Origin: an uncultured Eubacteriales bacterium
Lineage (GTDB): Bacteria; Bacillota; Clostridia; Christensenellales; Aristaeellaceae
DNA length: 64,000 bases
Direction of reading: 5' to 3'
Assembly (NCBI GenBank): GCA_902778055.1
Contig: CACYWL010000001.1
Location: 62,001 to 126,000, forward strand
Within the stretch, counting starts at the first letter, position 1. Every line of letters begins with the position of its first letter. A program made the translations under genes and the position numbers. Shown one piece after another: positions 27,780 to 36,708 of the stretch. The notes beneath the pieces are model-generated. The model saw nothing but the letters and a program-made list of their open reading frames with translations, searched no databases and was not told the origin of the DNA.

Positions 27780-27818
27780 AACCGGCCGGATCCCTTGAAG
27801 ACAGGAATCCGGCCGGTT
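27780..27818. terminator. Shared terminator, motor operon and DUF951 gene
   Basis: Inverted repeat of 14 bp with one bulged base (arms 27780-27793 and 27805-27818) lies between convergent genes. T-rich flanks are short, but the stem is very GC rich; probably works in both directions. Confidence 0.65.
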
Positions 27819-27838
27819 CTTCATCTGCGGGGGACGCT

Positions 27839-28069
27839 TCAGCGCACCTCCTCCTGTGAAAAGGGAGAGGAAACCGGCTCCGGCCCCCGGGTCAGGAGCG
27901 CCTTCCGGCGGCGAAGAAACTTTTCCCGATCCAGCATGACAACGTGCCCGCAGGTATTGCAGCGGATCTTGATATCCGCGCCCGTGCGGACAACGGTCCA
28001 CTCCAGACCGCCGCAGGGATGCGGCTTCCGCATGGATACGATATCTCCGAGCCGAATTTCTTCCACCAT
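27839..28069 (-). CDS. DUF951 family protein
   Basis: 76 residues. The sequence follows the DUF951 pattern: RLGDIV near 6, KPHPCGG near 15, VVRTGADIKIRCNTCGH near 25-42 and a basic LDREKFLRRRK tail. Three cysteines could bind a metal. DUF951 proteins are short, probably nucleic-acid-related, and of unknown function; they are widespread in Clostridia and Bacilli. Start chosen at 28069. It is convergent with the motor operon and divergent from pheS. A C-terminal extension of about 15 residues is longer than usual. Confidence 0.85.
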   Translation of the reverse strand: MVEEIRLGDIVSMRKPHPCGGLEWTVVRTGADIKIRCNTCGHVVMLDREKFLRRRKALLTRGPEPVSSPFSQEEVR

Positions 28070-28183
28070 GACTGCTCACAACCTCCGTCTCCGGCCATTC
28101 CGGTCAGCGGCCCTTTACGGCCTCAGGTGCCCAGTATAAGGCCTTGGTCCGGATTTGACAATAGGTGCCTTTTCCTTTGTATC

Positions 28184-28211
28184 TTGACAAGCACCGGGGA
28201 GCGTGATACAT
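28184..28211 (+). promoter_or_regulatory. Probable promoter of pheST
   Basis: TTGACA (28184-28189), 16-nt spacer and ATACAT (28206-28211). Another TTGACA at 28155-28160 lies upstream, but its -10 partner is poorer. No T-box sequence is seen before pheS. Confidence 0.5.
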
Positions 28212-28256
28212 TCGTCATTGTGTATTTTTATCCCATTACTTAAGGAGTGACAGGCT

Positions 28257-29279
28257 GTGGAACAGAAAATGAAAGCCCTTCGGGCACAGATGGAGGAAAA
28301 GCTGAGCCGGGTGGACAGCCGTGAAAAGCTTGCGTCTTTCTGGCAGGAATTTCTGGGCAAGAAGGGTGCCATCGCGGAGATGATGAAGAGCCTGGGTGGC
28401 CTTTCCAAGGAAGAGCGTCCTGCGATGGGCAAGCTGATCAACGATCTGAAGGTTCAGGCCGAGGAACGCTACAAGGACTGCAGCGAGCGGATGGAGCAGA
28501 TGGAGATGGCTGCCAGGAACCGGAAGGAGCAGGTGGATATCACCCTTCCGGCCAAAAAACGCAGCACTGGAAACCTGCATCCGATCACGATCGTCAAGAA
28601 TGAGATGATCAACGTCTTCCTCGGGATGGGCTTTGAGGTCTTTGAAGGTCCGGAGATTGAGGATGACGATCATAATTTCACCCGCCTCAACGTGGCGAAG
28701 GATCATCCGGCCCGGGATATGCAGGATACCTTCTACATCGCGGAGGACATTCTGCTGCGTACGCATACCAGCCCCGGGCAGATCCGTGTCATGGATATGG
28801 AGAAGCCTCCGATCAAGGTCCTGGTGCCGGGGCGCGTGTTCCGTTCCGACAGCGACGCGACCCACAGCCCCATGTTCCACCAGATGGAAGGTCTTGTCGT
28901 GGACAAGGGCATTACGCTGTGCGACCTGCAGGGCATGCTCGACCGGTTCGTCCAGCAGATCTTTGACGCGGACGTCAAGACCCGCCTGCGCCCGAGCTAT
29001 TTCCCCTTTACCGAGCCCAGCGTCGAGGTGGACGTGAGCTGCTTCGAGTGCGGCGGAAAGGGCTGCAGCCTGTGCAAGCATACGGGCTGGATCGAAGTGC
29101 TCGGCGGAGGTGTCGTGCATCAGCAGGTGCTCCGGAACTGCGGAATCGATCCGGAGGTCTATTCCGGCTTTGCCTTCGGCATCGGGATTGAGCGGATTGC
29201 CATGCTGAAATATGGCATCAATAATATGGGACTGCTGTTTGAGAACGATCTTCGCTTCCTGAAGCAGTTTAAGGATTAA
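28257..29279 (+). CDS. pheS: Phenylalanine--tRNA ligase alpha subunit
   Basis: Catalytic subunit of the heterotetrameric PheRS. 340 residues from GTG at 28257, with AAGGAG 9 nt upstream. The N-terminal coiled coil (about 1-85) binds tRNA; class II motifs follow: [17 protein letters not shown] near 125-140, [21 protein letters not shown] motif 2 near 200 and the [14 protein letters not shown] motif 3 near 305-318. A zinc-like [17 protein letters not shown] stretch near 260-276 is typical of this family. pheT follows after 15 bp. No regulatory leader is apparent. Confidence 0.97.
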   Translation: MEQKMKALRAQMEEKLSRVDSREKLASFWQEFLGKKGAIAEMMKSLGGLSKEERPAMGKLINDLKVQAEERYKDCSERMEQMEMAARNRKEQVDITLPAKKRSTGNLHPITIVKNEMINVFLGMGFEVFEGPEIEDDDHNFTRLNVAKDHPARDMQDTFYIAEDILLRTHTSPGQIRVMDMEKPPIKVLVPGRVFRSDSDATHSPMFHQMEGLVVDKGITLCDLQGMLDRFVQQIFDADVKTRLRPSYFPFTEPSVEVDVSCFECGGKGCSLCKHTGWIEVLGGGVVHQQVLRNCGIDPEVYSGFAFGIGIERIAMLKYGINNMGLLFENDLRFLKQFKD

Positions 29280-29294
29280 GGGGAGGTAGAGAAG

Positions 29295-31700
29295 ATGAAA
29301 GCGCCTTTCAGCTGGCTGAAGGAGTATGTCGATATAGAAATCAGCGCGCAGGAGCTGGAGCAGAAGCTCTTCGGGTGCGGATTTGAGGTTGAGGAGCTGA
29401 TTGATCTGGGCGCCCAGATCAGCAACGTGGTGGTCGGGGAGGTTCTGAGCTGCGAGAAGGTCGAGGGGACACATCTGTTTACCTGCCAGGTCAACTGCGG
29501 ACCCTGCGGCGTCAAGCAGATCGTGACGGGAGCCCCCAACGTCCATGCCGGCATGCATACGCCCGCCGCCCTGGATCATTCAACGCTTCCCGGAGGCGTG
29601 GAAATCAAAGCCCGTCCCCTGCACGGCATTCCGTCCGAGGGAATGCTCTGCTCCGGAGAGGAGCTGGGCCTGAACGAGGATCTGTATCCGGGCGCGGAAG
29701 TGAACGGGCTGCTGGAGCTGCCCGCGGAGACTGTCCCCGGGACGGATATCCGGGAGGTTGTCGGCCTGGATGACTATATTTTCGATATCTCCGTGACGGC
29801 GAACCGCCCCGACTGCCAGAGCATCCTCGGCATAGCCAGGGAAGTGGCTGCGGTGCTGGGCCGGGAAGTGAAAATGCCCCGGACGGATTATACCTGCTCT
29901 GAATACAAATATCCGGATCTGAAGGTCAGCGTGATCGACAAGGATCTCTGCCCCCGCTATCTGGCGCACGGCGTGAGGAATATCACCCCCGGGGAGAGCC
30001 CCCGCTGGATGAGACGGCATCTTGCGCTGTGCGGTCTCCGTTCCATCAACAATGTGGTGGACATCACGAACTATGTCATGCTGGAGATCGGCCAGCCGAT
30101 GCATGCCTTCGATCTGGATACGCTCCAGAATACGGAGATCATCGTCCGCAGAGCGCACAGCGGAGAAACGATCCAGACGCTGGATGAAAAGACCTTCAGC
30201 CTCACCGGGGATCAGCTGGTGATCTGCGACGGGAACCGCCCGGTGGCGCTGGCCGGCATCATGGGCGGCCTGAACAGCGAGATTACCGGAGAGACGAGAC
30301 AGCTGCTTTTCGAAGCTGCCAAATTTGCACGGGACAGCATCCGGAAGACATCCAGAGCTCTGGGACAGAGCTCCGATTCCTCCGCCCGGTTTGAAAAGGG
30401 AATCAGCGAGTATACGACGGAGCTGGGGATGGCCCGGGCGCTGCACCTGATTGAGGAACTGGGCTGCGGCGAAGTGACCTCCAGCATGTTTGACGAAACG
30501 GCCGGCGCTCCGCGCGAGGGAAAGCGCTTTACCGCGAGGATCAGCGGGATCAATGCCATCCTTGGGATCGAGGTTCCGAAGGAAGAGATCCTCAGAATTC
30601 TTCGGACGCTGCAGTTCCAGGTGGAGGAAAACGGTGACATCCTGGAGGTCATCGCGCCGAGGTATCGGGAGGATATCGAGATCGGCGAGCCGGATCTGGC
30701 CGAGGAGGTCATTCGCGAGTACGGCTATGATCATGTGGTTCCGACCTTCCTGAAATCCGCATCCGTCACCGTAGGCGGACGCAAACCCGAACAGCTGCGG
30801 CAGGACAAGGTCAAGAGGACCATGTGCGCACAGGGCTACAGCGAGGTTTCCACCCTGGCCTTCTATGCGGACAGCGATCTGGACGATCTGCATATCGCTG
30901 CGGATGCGGCGGAGCGGAATGTGGTCCGCATCCTGAATCCCATCACGGAGAAGCTGTCGATCATGCGGCCGCTGCTGGCGCCCAGCATGCTGAAAATCGT
31001 GGTGGAAAACCTGAAGCGCTTCAACAGCGAAGGACGGATTTTCGAGCTGGCCAATGTCTACGCGCCCGGGAAGGAAGGGGCGCTCCCGCTGGAAACGCTG
31101 CATCTCGGGCTTGCCGCCTTCGGAAACGACGAGGATTTCTTCACTCTGAAGGGAAGCCTGGAAAGTCTCGGAGAAGCCTTCGGCCTGCGCTTCGATGTGG
31201 AACGCGCACAGGATGTTCCGTGGCTGCATCCGGGCATTGCCGCCTATCTTCTCTGCGAAGGGGAGAGAATCGGCGTGTTCGGCAAGCTGGCCAACGAGGT
31301 CACCGCGGAGCTGAAGCTGCATAAGGACAGCAAAACCCATCATAAAATCTTCCTGGCCGAGATCGATTATGCCCGGATGATGAGCCATGCCGCGGCCAGC
31401 TTCCGCTATCATCCCGTGTCCGCTTATCCCGCGGTGGTGCGGGACCTGGCGCTGACCGTGGACGAGGAGAAGACCTGCGGGGAAATGATGGCTGAAATGG
31501 CCCGGGCCTGCAAGCAGGTGACCGACGTGGAGCTCTTCGACATCTACCGCGGAGAACAGATCGGCGAGGGCAAGAAGAGCATGGCCTTCAAGCTTCGCTT
31601 TGAAAGCGATGATCATGCCCTTCAGCCTGAGGAAGTGGACAAATTCGTCAAGAAAATCCTGGGCAATCTGAAATTCAAGCTGGGCGCGGAAATCAGGTAA
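29295..31700 (+). CDS. pheT: Phenylalanine--tRNA ligase beta subunit
   Basis: 801 residues, the usual length. It contains the N-terminal tRNA-binding EMAP/OB domain (about 40-150, with QIVTGAPNV), the B3/4 editing domain (about 210-385), the B5 domain (about 400-475), the catalytic-like core and the C-terminal anticodon-binding FDX-ACB domain (about 705-800; SAYPAVVRDLALTVDEE, ending in LGNLKFKLGAEIR). GGGAGGTAGAGAAG precedes the ATG. Forms the (alpha-beta)2 enzyme with PheS. Confidence 0.97.
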   Translation: MKAPFSWLKEYVDIEISAQELEQKLFGCGFEVEELIDLGAQISNVVVGEVLSCEKVEGTHLFTCQVNCGPCGVKQIVTGAPNVHAGMHTPAALDHSTLPGGVEIKARPLHGIPSEGMLCSGEELGLNEDLYPGAEVNGLLELPAETVPGTDIREVVGLDDYIFDISVTANRPDCQSILGIAREVAAVLGREVKMPRTDYTCSEYKYPDLKVSVIDKDLCPRYLAHGVRNITPGESPRWMRRHLALCGLRSINNVVDITNYVMLEIGQPMHAFDLDTLQNTEIIVRRAHSGETIQTLDEKTFSLTGDQLVICDGNRPVALAGIMGGLNSEITGETRQLLFEAAKFARDSIRKTSRALGQSSDSSARFEKGISEYTTELGMARALHLIEELGCGEVTSSMFDETAGAPREGKRFTARISGINAILGIEVPKEEILRILRTLQFQVEENGDILEVIAPRYREDIEIGEPDLAEEVIREYGYDHVVPTFLKSASVTVGGRKPEQLRQDKVKRTMCAQGYSEVSTLAFYADSDLDDLHIAADAAERNVVRILNPITEKLSIMRPLLAPSMLKIVVENLKRFNSEGRIFELANVYAPGKEGALPLETLHLGLAAFGNDEDFFTLKGSLESLGEAFGLRFDVERAQDVPWLHPGIAAYLLCEGERIGVFGKLANEVTAELKLHKDSKTHHKIFLAEIDYARMMSHAAASFRYHPVSAYPAVVRDLALTVDEEKTCGEMMAEMARACKQVTDVELFDIYRGEQIGEGKKSMAFKLRFESDDHALQPEEVDKFVKKILGNLKFKLGAEIR

Positions 31701-31708
31701 GACCTTTC

Positions 31709-31734
31709 GGCGGCTCCTTCCGGAGCCGCCTTTT
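31709..31734 (+). terminator. Terminator of pheST
   Basis: Nine-bp stem GGCGGCTCC/GGAGCCGCC (31709-31717, 31722-31730) with a TTCC loop, then TTTT, just after the pheT stop. Confidence 0.88.
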
Positions 31735-31809
31735 CCGTTTCCCGCCGGGAAGAGGCTTCTCCCGGCCGCCGGCCGTGACGCCAACACATTTTCTGAGCAG
31801 AAACAAGCC

Positions 31810-31838
31810 TTGACAGTGCATAACCACAATCATATAAT
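31810..31838 (+). promoter_or_regulatory. Promoter of xylB-nrdR
   Basis: TTGACA (31810-31815), 17-nt spacer, TATAAT (31833-31838). An AACCACAAT sequence lies inside the spacer (31822-31830) and is repeated just downstream of the predicted start (31852-31860), which would suit a repressor. Confidence 0.85.
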
Positions 31839-31888
31839 GAAAAAAGCATTGAACCACAATATTTTGTGCTTATGGGAGGCGCCAGGAT

Positions 31889-33418
31889 ATGAAATACGTA
31901 CTGGGAATCGATCTGGGAACATCCGGAACCAAAACGGTCCTGTTTGATCAGGAAGGAAAGGGCATCTGCTCCGCCACGGTGGAGTATCCGATGGCTCAGC
32001 CGCAGAACGGATGGGCGGAGCAGAACCCCGCCGACTGGGCCGGAGCGGCGGTCAGCACGATCCGGACGGTGCTTTCGAAGAGCGGCGTTTCCGCGGAGGA
32101 TGTCGTCTCGCTGGGCATCAGCGGCCAGATGCACGGTCTTGTGATGCTGGACGAGAAGGGTGAGGTGATCCGCCCCTCCATTATCTGGTGCGATCAGCGG
32201 ACAGCGGTCGAGTGTGCGGAGATTACGGAGAAGGTCGGCTATGAGAACCTGATCCGGATCACCGCGAATCCTGCGCTTCCGGGCTTTACGCTGAGCAAGC
32301 TGATGTGGGTTCGCAAGCATGAGCCGGAAAACTATGCCCGCTGCAAGCACGTGCTTCTGCCGAAGGACTACGTCCGGTATGTCCTGACCGGGGATTTTGC
32401 GACAGAGGTGTCCGATGCCAGCGGCATGCAGATGCTGGATGTGCCGAACCGCTGCTGGAGCGAGGAGCTTCTCCGTATGCTGGATATTGATCCGGCTCTG
32501 CTGGCGAAGGTCTACGAGAGCTGCGAGGTGACCGGCCATGTGTCCGCGGAAGCGGCGGCCAGGACGGGTCTGAGCGAAAAAACGCTTGTGGTCGGCGGCG
32601 CCGGGGACAATGCCGCCGCCGCCGTGGGAACCGGCGTGGTGGAGGACGGGAAGGCCTTTACCACCATCGGTACCAGCGGCGTGGTTTTTGCGCACACGGA
32701 TCATCTGGCCATTGACCCTGAGGGGCGGGTGCATACCTTCTGCTGCGCCGTGCCGGGCGCCTGGCATGTGATGGGCGTCACCCAAGCGGCCGGGCTGAGC
32801 CTGAAGTGGTTCCGGGACAATTTCTGTGCCGCGGAAAAGGAAGCGGCCGCGCAGATGGGCGTGGATCCGTATGAACTGACCAATCAGGAAGCGGCGCAAA
32901 GCCCGATCGGCGCCAACAAGCTGCTGTATGCTCCCTATCTGATGGGCGAGCGCACGCCGCATCTGGACAGCGACTGCCGGGGCATGTTCTTTGGCCTGAG
33001 CGCCATGCATCAGCGCCGGGATCTGCTGCGGGCGGTCATGGAGGGCGTGAGCTACAGTCTGAATGACTGCCTGGGCATCCTGGCCGGAATGGGAGTCGCG
33101 CCGGAGACCATGCTGGCCTGCGGCGGCGGCGGAAAGAGCCCCCTGTGGAGGCAGATGCTGGCGGATGTGATGAACTGTCCGGTGGCTACCACCGTGAATA
33201 CCGAGGGTCCCGCGCTGGGTGTCGCGATTCTGGCGAGCGTGGGAGCAGGGCTCTATCCTTCCGTCCAGGAAGCCTGCCGGAAGATGATCCGCGTCAATCC
33301 CGCTCAGCAGCCGATTCCCGAAAACGTTCCGAAATACGCGAAGGTCTATGCCCTGTATCGTCAGCTGTATGCCGCGAATAAAGAGCTGTTCAAGCAGCTG
33401 GGAGGATTGGAAGGATGA
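31889..33418 (+). CDS. xylB: Xylulokinase
   Basis: Phosphorylates D-xylulose to xylulose 5-phosphate, feeding the pentose phosphate pathway. 509 residues with the FGGY-kinase fold: phosphate-binding GIDLGTSGTK (5-14), a catalytic-type Asp240 in GGAGDNAAAAVGTG, and the C-terminal ACGGGGKSPLWRQMLADV stretch near 410. EYPMAQPQNGWAEQNP near 34-49 is typical of XylB. GGGAGG precedes the ATG. Xylose isomerase is not nearby. The stop codon overlaps the nrdR start by four bases (ATGA). Confidence 0.93.
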   Translation: MKYVLGIDLGTSGTKTVLFDQEGKGICSATVEYPMAQPQNGWAEQNPADWAGAAVSTIRTVLSKSGVSAEDVVSLGISGQMHGLVMLDEKGEVIRPSIIWCDQRTAVECAEITEKVGYENLIRITANPALPGFTLSKLMWVRKHEPENYARCKHVLLPKDYVRYVLTGDFATEVSDASGMQMLDVPNRCWSEELLRMLDIDPALLAKVYESCEVTGHVSAEAAARTGLSEKTLVVGGAGDNAAAAVGTGVVEDGKAFTTIGTSGVVFAHTDHLAIDPEGRVHTFCCAVPGAWHVMGVTQAAGLSLKWFRDNFCAAEKEAAAQMGVDPYELTNQEAAQSPIGANKLLYAPYLMGERTPHLDSDCRGMFFGLSAMHQRRDLLRAVMEGVSYSLNDCLGILAGMGVAPETMLACGGGGKSPLWRQMLADVMNCPVATTVNTEGPALGVAILASVGAGLYPSVQEACRKMIRVNPAQQPIPENVPKYAKVYALYRQLYAANKELFKQLGGLEG

Positions 33419-33876
33419 GATGCCAGTATTGCAGCTGCACGGACAGCAAGGTGATTGACTCCCGCCCGACGGATGACGGCAACAGCATTCGCCGGAGGCG
33501 TGAGTGCCTGAACTGCGGCCGGCGGTTTACGACCTATGAAAAGATCGAGATGAATCCGCTCTTCGTGGTGAAGCGGGACGGCCGCCGCGAGATGTTTGAC
33601 AGCCAGAAGATCAAGGCCGGAATCATCCATGCCTGCGATAAGCTGCCCGTGAGCATGCAGGAAATCGATGAGATCGTGTCCCATGTGGAGCAGAAATGCT
33701 ATGCATCCATGGAGGGCGAGCTTCCGACCGAAAAGATCGGAGACATTGTGATGTCCGAGCTGAAGGGCCTGAATGATGTGGCCTATGTCCGCTTTGCCGC
33801 GGTCTATCGGAAGTTCACGGATCTCGAAACCTTTATGGAGGAGCTTCAGAAGCTGGTGGACGAGCATAAGATGTAA
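33415..33876 (+). CDS. nrdR: Transcriptional repressor NrdR
   Basis: Represses ribonucleotide reductase genes in response to ATP/dATP. 153 residues, the standard length. Zinc ribbon with C3-C6 and C31-C34, followed by the arginine-rich SIRRRRECLNCGRRFTTYE stretch and the ATP-cone (about 45-135; FVVKRDGRREMFDSQKI). Start ATG overlaps the xylB stop, so translation is coupled to the kinase gene. No ribonucleotide reductase gene is in the window. Confidence 0.96.
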   Translation: MRCQYCSCTDSKVIDSRPTDDGNSIRRRRECLNCGRRFTTYEKIEMNPLFVVKRDGRREMFDSQKIKAGIIHACDKLPVSMQEIDEIVSHVEQKCYASMEGELPTEKIGDIVMSELKGLNDVAYVRFAAVYRKFTDLETFMEELQKLVDEHKM

Positions 33877-33896
33877 GCTGTCCGCGAACATGAGAA

Positions 33897-33933
33897 AACC
33901 CGGCCGTGCACATTTGCTGCGGCCGGGTTCTTT
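33897..33933. terminator. Convergent terminator between nrdR and galM
   Basis: Ten-bp stem AACCCGGCCG/CGGCCGGGTT (33897-33906, 33920-33929), then CTTT on the plus strand and a short AAAA-TTTT flank on the minus side; serves both convergent units. Confidence 0.8.
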
Positions 33934-33943
33934 CATGGGATGA

Positions 33944-35011
33944 TCAGTCATCCGCGCGGAAGGCATAAATGGTGGTGGTATCATATTTCTGCCCGGGGCG
34001 GAGAATGGTCGTTCCGGGGAAATTGGGATGATTCGGATCATCCGGGCAGTGCTGGGTTTCCAGGCAGAAGCCGGAGAAATGGTCATAGGTGGCGCCGTTC
34101 TTTCCGCCTTCGGCATGGGTGGTGCAGGCAGAGTAGAACTGAATCGCAGGCTGATCGGTCAGCACCTCCATATATCTGCCGGATTCCTCATGATAGGCAC
34201 AGGCCGCAAAGCCCATGGTCTCTCCCTTGGACAGCACGAAGTTATGGTCGTAGCCTCCGGCGGGAAGCATCTGGGGACAGGAATCCATGACGGCCAGCCC
34301 GTCCTCGATCAGCAGCCCGTCCCTCAGATCCAGGGGAGTGTCCAGCACGGGCATGTAGTCGCCGGTCGGAATCAGGTGAGCGTCCACCTTCGTGATCACA
34401 TCGGCATCCACGGAAATCACGTGATCCCGGATGGTTCCGTGGTCATGGCCGCCGAGGTTGAAATAGGTGTGGTTGGTCAGGTTGCAGAGGGTGGGCTTGT
34501 CGGTCGTCGCCTCATAGCGAATGATCAGGTCGCACATGTCATTCCAGGTGTAGGTGACGGTTACGTCCAGGTTTCCGGGGTAGTTCTCCTCTCCGTCGGG
34601 AGAAACCCGGTGGAAGGACACGGAGTCCTCATGATCGCCTTCTTTGGGTGTGCCCTGCCAGAAATGAGCGGAAAAGCCGACGTTTCCGCCGTGCAGATGA
34701 TTGATGCCGTGGTCATTCAGCGCCACCTGATAGGCAGTGCCGTCAATGACAAAGCGGCCTGCGCCGATCCGGTTTCCGTAGCGGCCGACGGTATCGCCCA
34801 TGCAGCCGTGGGGCTTCAGATATGCTTCCAGGCTGTCAAAGCCCAGGGCCACGTCGTCCATGTTGCCGCCGGCGTCAGGAACGATGATGCTCTGCAGAAT
34901 GGCACCCCACTCGATGACGGAAATGGAGGCTCCCATGGCGTTGGTCAGGGTAAAGCGATGGACGTCTTTTCCTTTGGGGGATTTTCCCCAGACTTCGGTT
35001 TTGATGGACAT
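33944..35011 (-). CDS. galM: Aldose 1-epimerase
   Basis: Interconverts alpha and beta anomers of aldoses such as glucose and galactose. 355 residues with the GalM hallmarks: GRYGNRIGAGRF near 76-87 (substrate-binding Asn and Arg), NLTNHTYFNLGGH near 180 (catalytic His), DxxLIPTG near 210 and the GLE-type catalytic region near FSGFCLETQHCPD (about 315; catalytic Glu). It is the last gene of a minus-strand DNA-maintenance operon, 28 bp after rmuC, which is an uncommon partner for a sugar enzyme. No signal peptide, so cytoplasmic. Confidence 0.93.
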   Translation of the reverse strand: MSIKTEVWGKSPKGKDVHRFTLTNAMGASISVIEWGAILQSIIVPDAGGNMDDVALGFDSLEAYLKPHGCMGDTVGRYGNRIGAGRFVIDGTAYQVALNDHGINHLHGGNVGFSAHFWQGTPKEGDHEDSVSFHRVSPDGEENYPGNLDVTVTYTWNDMCDLIIRYEATTDKPTLCNLTNHTYFNLGGHDHGTIRDHVISVDADVITKVDAHLIPTGDYMPVLDTPLDLRDGLLIEDGLAVMDSCPQMLPAGGYDHNFVLSKGETMGFAACAYHEESGRYMEVLTDQPAIQFYSACTTHAEGGKNGATYDHFSGFCLETQHCPDDPNHPNFPGTTILRPGQKYDTTTIYAFRADD

Positions 35012-35039
35012 ACAATCTATCTCCTTTCAAAATTATGGA

Positions 35040-36107
35040 TCACAGCTTCCCGGCGGCGCCGGGATCATAGGGACTCTCCGTGTCCAGATCCTTCAGCCTT
35101 CGCTGTAGGGATCTGGAACGGCTGACCGCGGTATCCATGGCTTCCTCCGCCTGATGCAGCCGCCTCCTGGTTTCCTCCAGGCTGTCCGTAAAGCGGGCGG
35201 CTTCGTTTTCCACCAGACCCAGGAGACGCCAGACCTCCGTGGATCTCTGCTGAATCGTCAGCGTGCGGAAGCCCATCTGGAGGGCGCTCAGCATGGCGGA
35301 AAAGGTTCCGGGACCGGTAATGATGACCCTCTGCTCCCGCTGAATGGATTCAACCAGGTCCGGAGACTGGAGCACCTCGGCATAAAGCGCTTCGGTGGGC
35401 AGGAACATGAGCGCAAAGTCCGCCGTTTCGGGGGGAGAAATATATTTCTCCGAGATGGTTTTCGCTTCGGCGCGGATTCGCTTCTGAAGGGCTTTTCTGG
35501 CCTCCTCCGCACCTGCCGCATCCCCTTTCTGAGAGGCGTCAACCAGGCGGAGATAGCTCTCCTGCGGGAACTTGCTGTCGACAGCCAGCCAGGCCTGTGA
35601 TCCGTTCTGATCGGGGAGACGGATCGCGAACTCGACGCGTTCCCCCGTTCCCGGGACCACCTCCACGTTTTCCGCGTACTGCCCGGCGGAAAGGGACTGA
35701 CGGATCAGACTTCCCAGCTGCATTTCGCCCCACAGACCCCGGGTCTTGACATTTGTCATGACTTTTTTGAGATCTCCGACGCCTGAGGCAACGGTCTGCA
35801 TTTCTCCGAGCCCCTTGTAGACGGAGGCAAGCATATTTTCCAGCAGGTTGGACTGGCTCTGGCCCATCTGGCTCAGCGTACTCATCAGATGCTGGTTCCC
35901 CTGATACAGGGATTCCATCGTCTGATCCCGCTGGGCATCCAGCTCATCCAGCAGCTGATTTCCAAGGTTTTCCAGCCCGTGCTCCTGGCGGAGCCGGGCT
36001 TCCTCCTGCCGGTGAAGAGCGGCATTCTGCCGGATCAGCAGCGCGGTTAAAAGAGCGATGCACGCCAGAAGCAGCAGAGCGATCAGCATGGCAAGCTCGT
36101 TCGTCAT
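35040..36107 (-). CDS. rmuC: DNA recombination protein RmuC
   Basis: 355 residues from the ATG at 36107, which overlaps the recR stop by ATGA; a longer frame of 33 extra residues has no such coupling. An N-terminal membrane helix (about 4-24) is followed by a coiled coil (about 25-110) and the RmuC nuclease-like domain (about 130-330) with GxxGEMQLGSLIRQSL, VEFAIRLP and WLAVDSKFPQESY. RmuC limits DNA inversions at short repeats; its enzyme activity is not established. Located directly after recR. Confidence 0.92.
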   Translation of the reverse strand: MTNELAMLIALLLLACIALLTALLIRQNAALHRQEEARLRQEHGLENLGNQLLDELDAQRDQTMESLYQGNQHLMSTLSQMGQSQSNLLENMLASVYKGLGEMQTVASGVGDLKKVMTNVKTRGLWGEMQLGSLIRQSLSAGQYAENVEVVPGTGERVEFAIRLPDQNGSQAWLAVDSKFPQESYLRLVDASQKGDAAGAEEARKALQKRIRAEAKTISEKYISPPETADFALMFLPTEALYAEVLQSPDLVESIQREQRVIITGPGTFSAMLSALQMGFRTLTIQQRSTEVWRLLGLVENEAARFTDSLEETRRRLHQAEEAMDTAVSRSRSLQRRLKDLDTESPYDPGAAGKL

Positions 36108-36706
36108 TCCATCTCTCTTCTTCCTTCCAGAGCTTTGGAGAGCGTCACTTCGTCGGTGTACTCCAGATCTCCTCCCACGGGAACTCCGTGGGCGATCCGG
36201 GTGCATCGGACCCCCCTGGCCTTCAGCAGCCGCCCCAGGTAGGAGGCGGTCGCTTCTCCTTCCACATCCGGATTGGTGGCCAGAATGACTTCATCCACCT
36301 TCTCGCTGTCCAGCCGGGCGAGAAGCTCCCGGATTCTGATCTGATCCGGGCCGATCCCGTTCATGGGGGAGAGGGTGCCGTGCAGCACATGATACAGCCC
36401 GCTGTATTCATGCGTCCGTTCCATGGCCGCTACGTCCCTCGGATCGCGGACCACGCAAAGCTGCCCGTTGTGCCTGGCGGGATCGCCGCAGATGGAGCAG
36501 GTTTCGGAGGCGGCGTAGTTTCCGCAGGTTTCGCAGAACCGAACCGCCTTTCGTCCTTCCCAGAGCGCGACCGCGAGGGCCCGGACATCCTCGAGCGGCT
36601 GAGATGCCACATGGTAGGCCAGACGCTGGGCCGTTTTCTTGCCGATTCCGGGGAGCCTGTTCAGCTCCGCCGCCATCCGGGCAATGGGTTCAATCAGCTC
36701 ACTCAT
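36104..36706 (-). CDS. recR: Recombination protein RecR
   Basis: 200 residues, full length. Helix-hairpin-helix N terminus (LPGIGKKTAQRLAYHV, 19-34), four-cysteine zinc finger (CETCGNY...CSICGD, about 58-76), Toprim domain beginning near VVRDPRDVAAME and the C-terminal GGDLEYTDEVTLSKAL stretch. RecR with RecO loads RecA on gapped DNA. It begins 2 bp after ybaB and ends inside rmuC. Confidence 0.97.
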   Translation of the reverse strand: MSELIEPIARMAAELNRLPGIGKKTAQRLAYHVASQPLEDVRALAVALWEGRKAVRFCETCGNYAASETCSICGDPARHNGQLCVVRDPRDVAAMERTHEYSGLYHVLHGTLSPMNGIGPDQIRIRELLARLDSEKVDEVILATNPDVEGEATASYLGRLLKARGVRCTRIAHGVPVGGDLEYTDEVTLSKALEGRREME

Positions 36707-36708
36707 GC

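Noticed and set aside
28100..28256. T-box leader before pheS
   Set aside because: No TGGNACCGCG sequence and the gap to the start is too short for a complete T-box.
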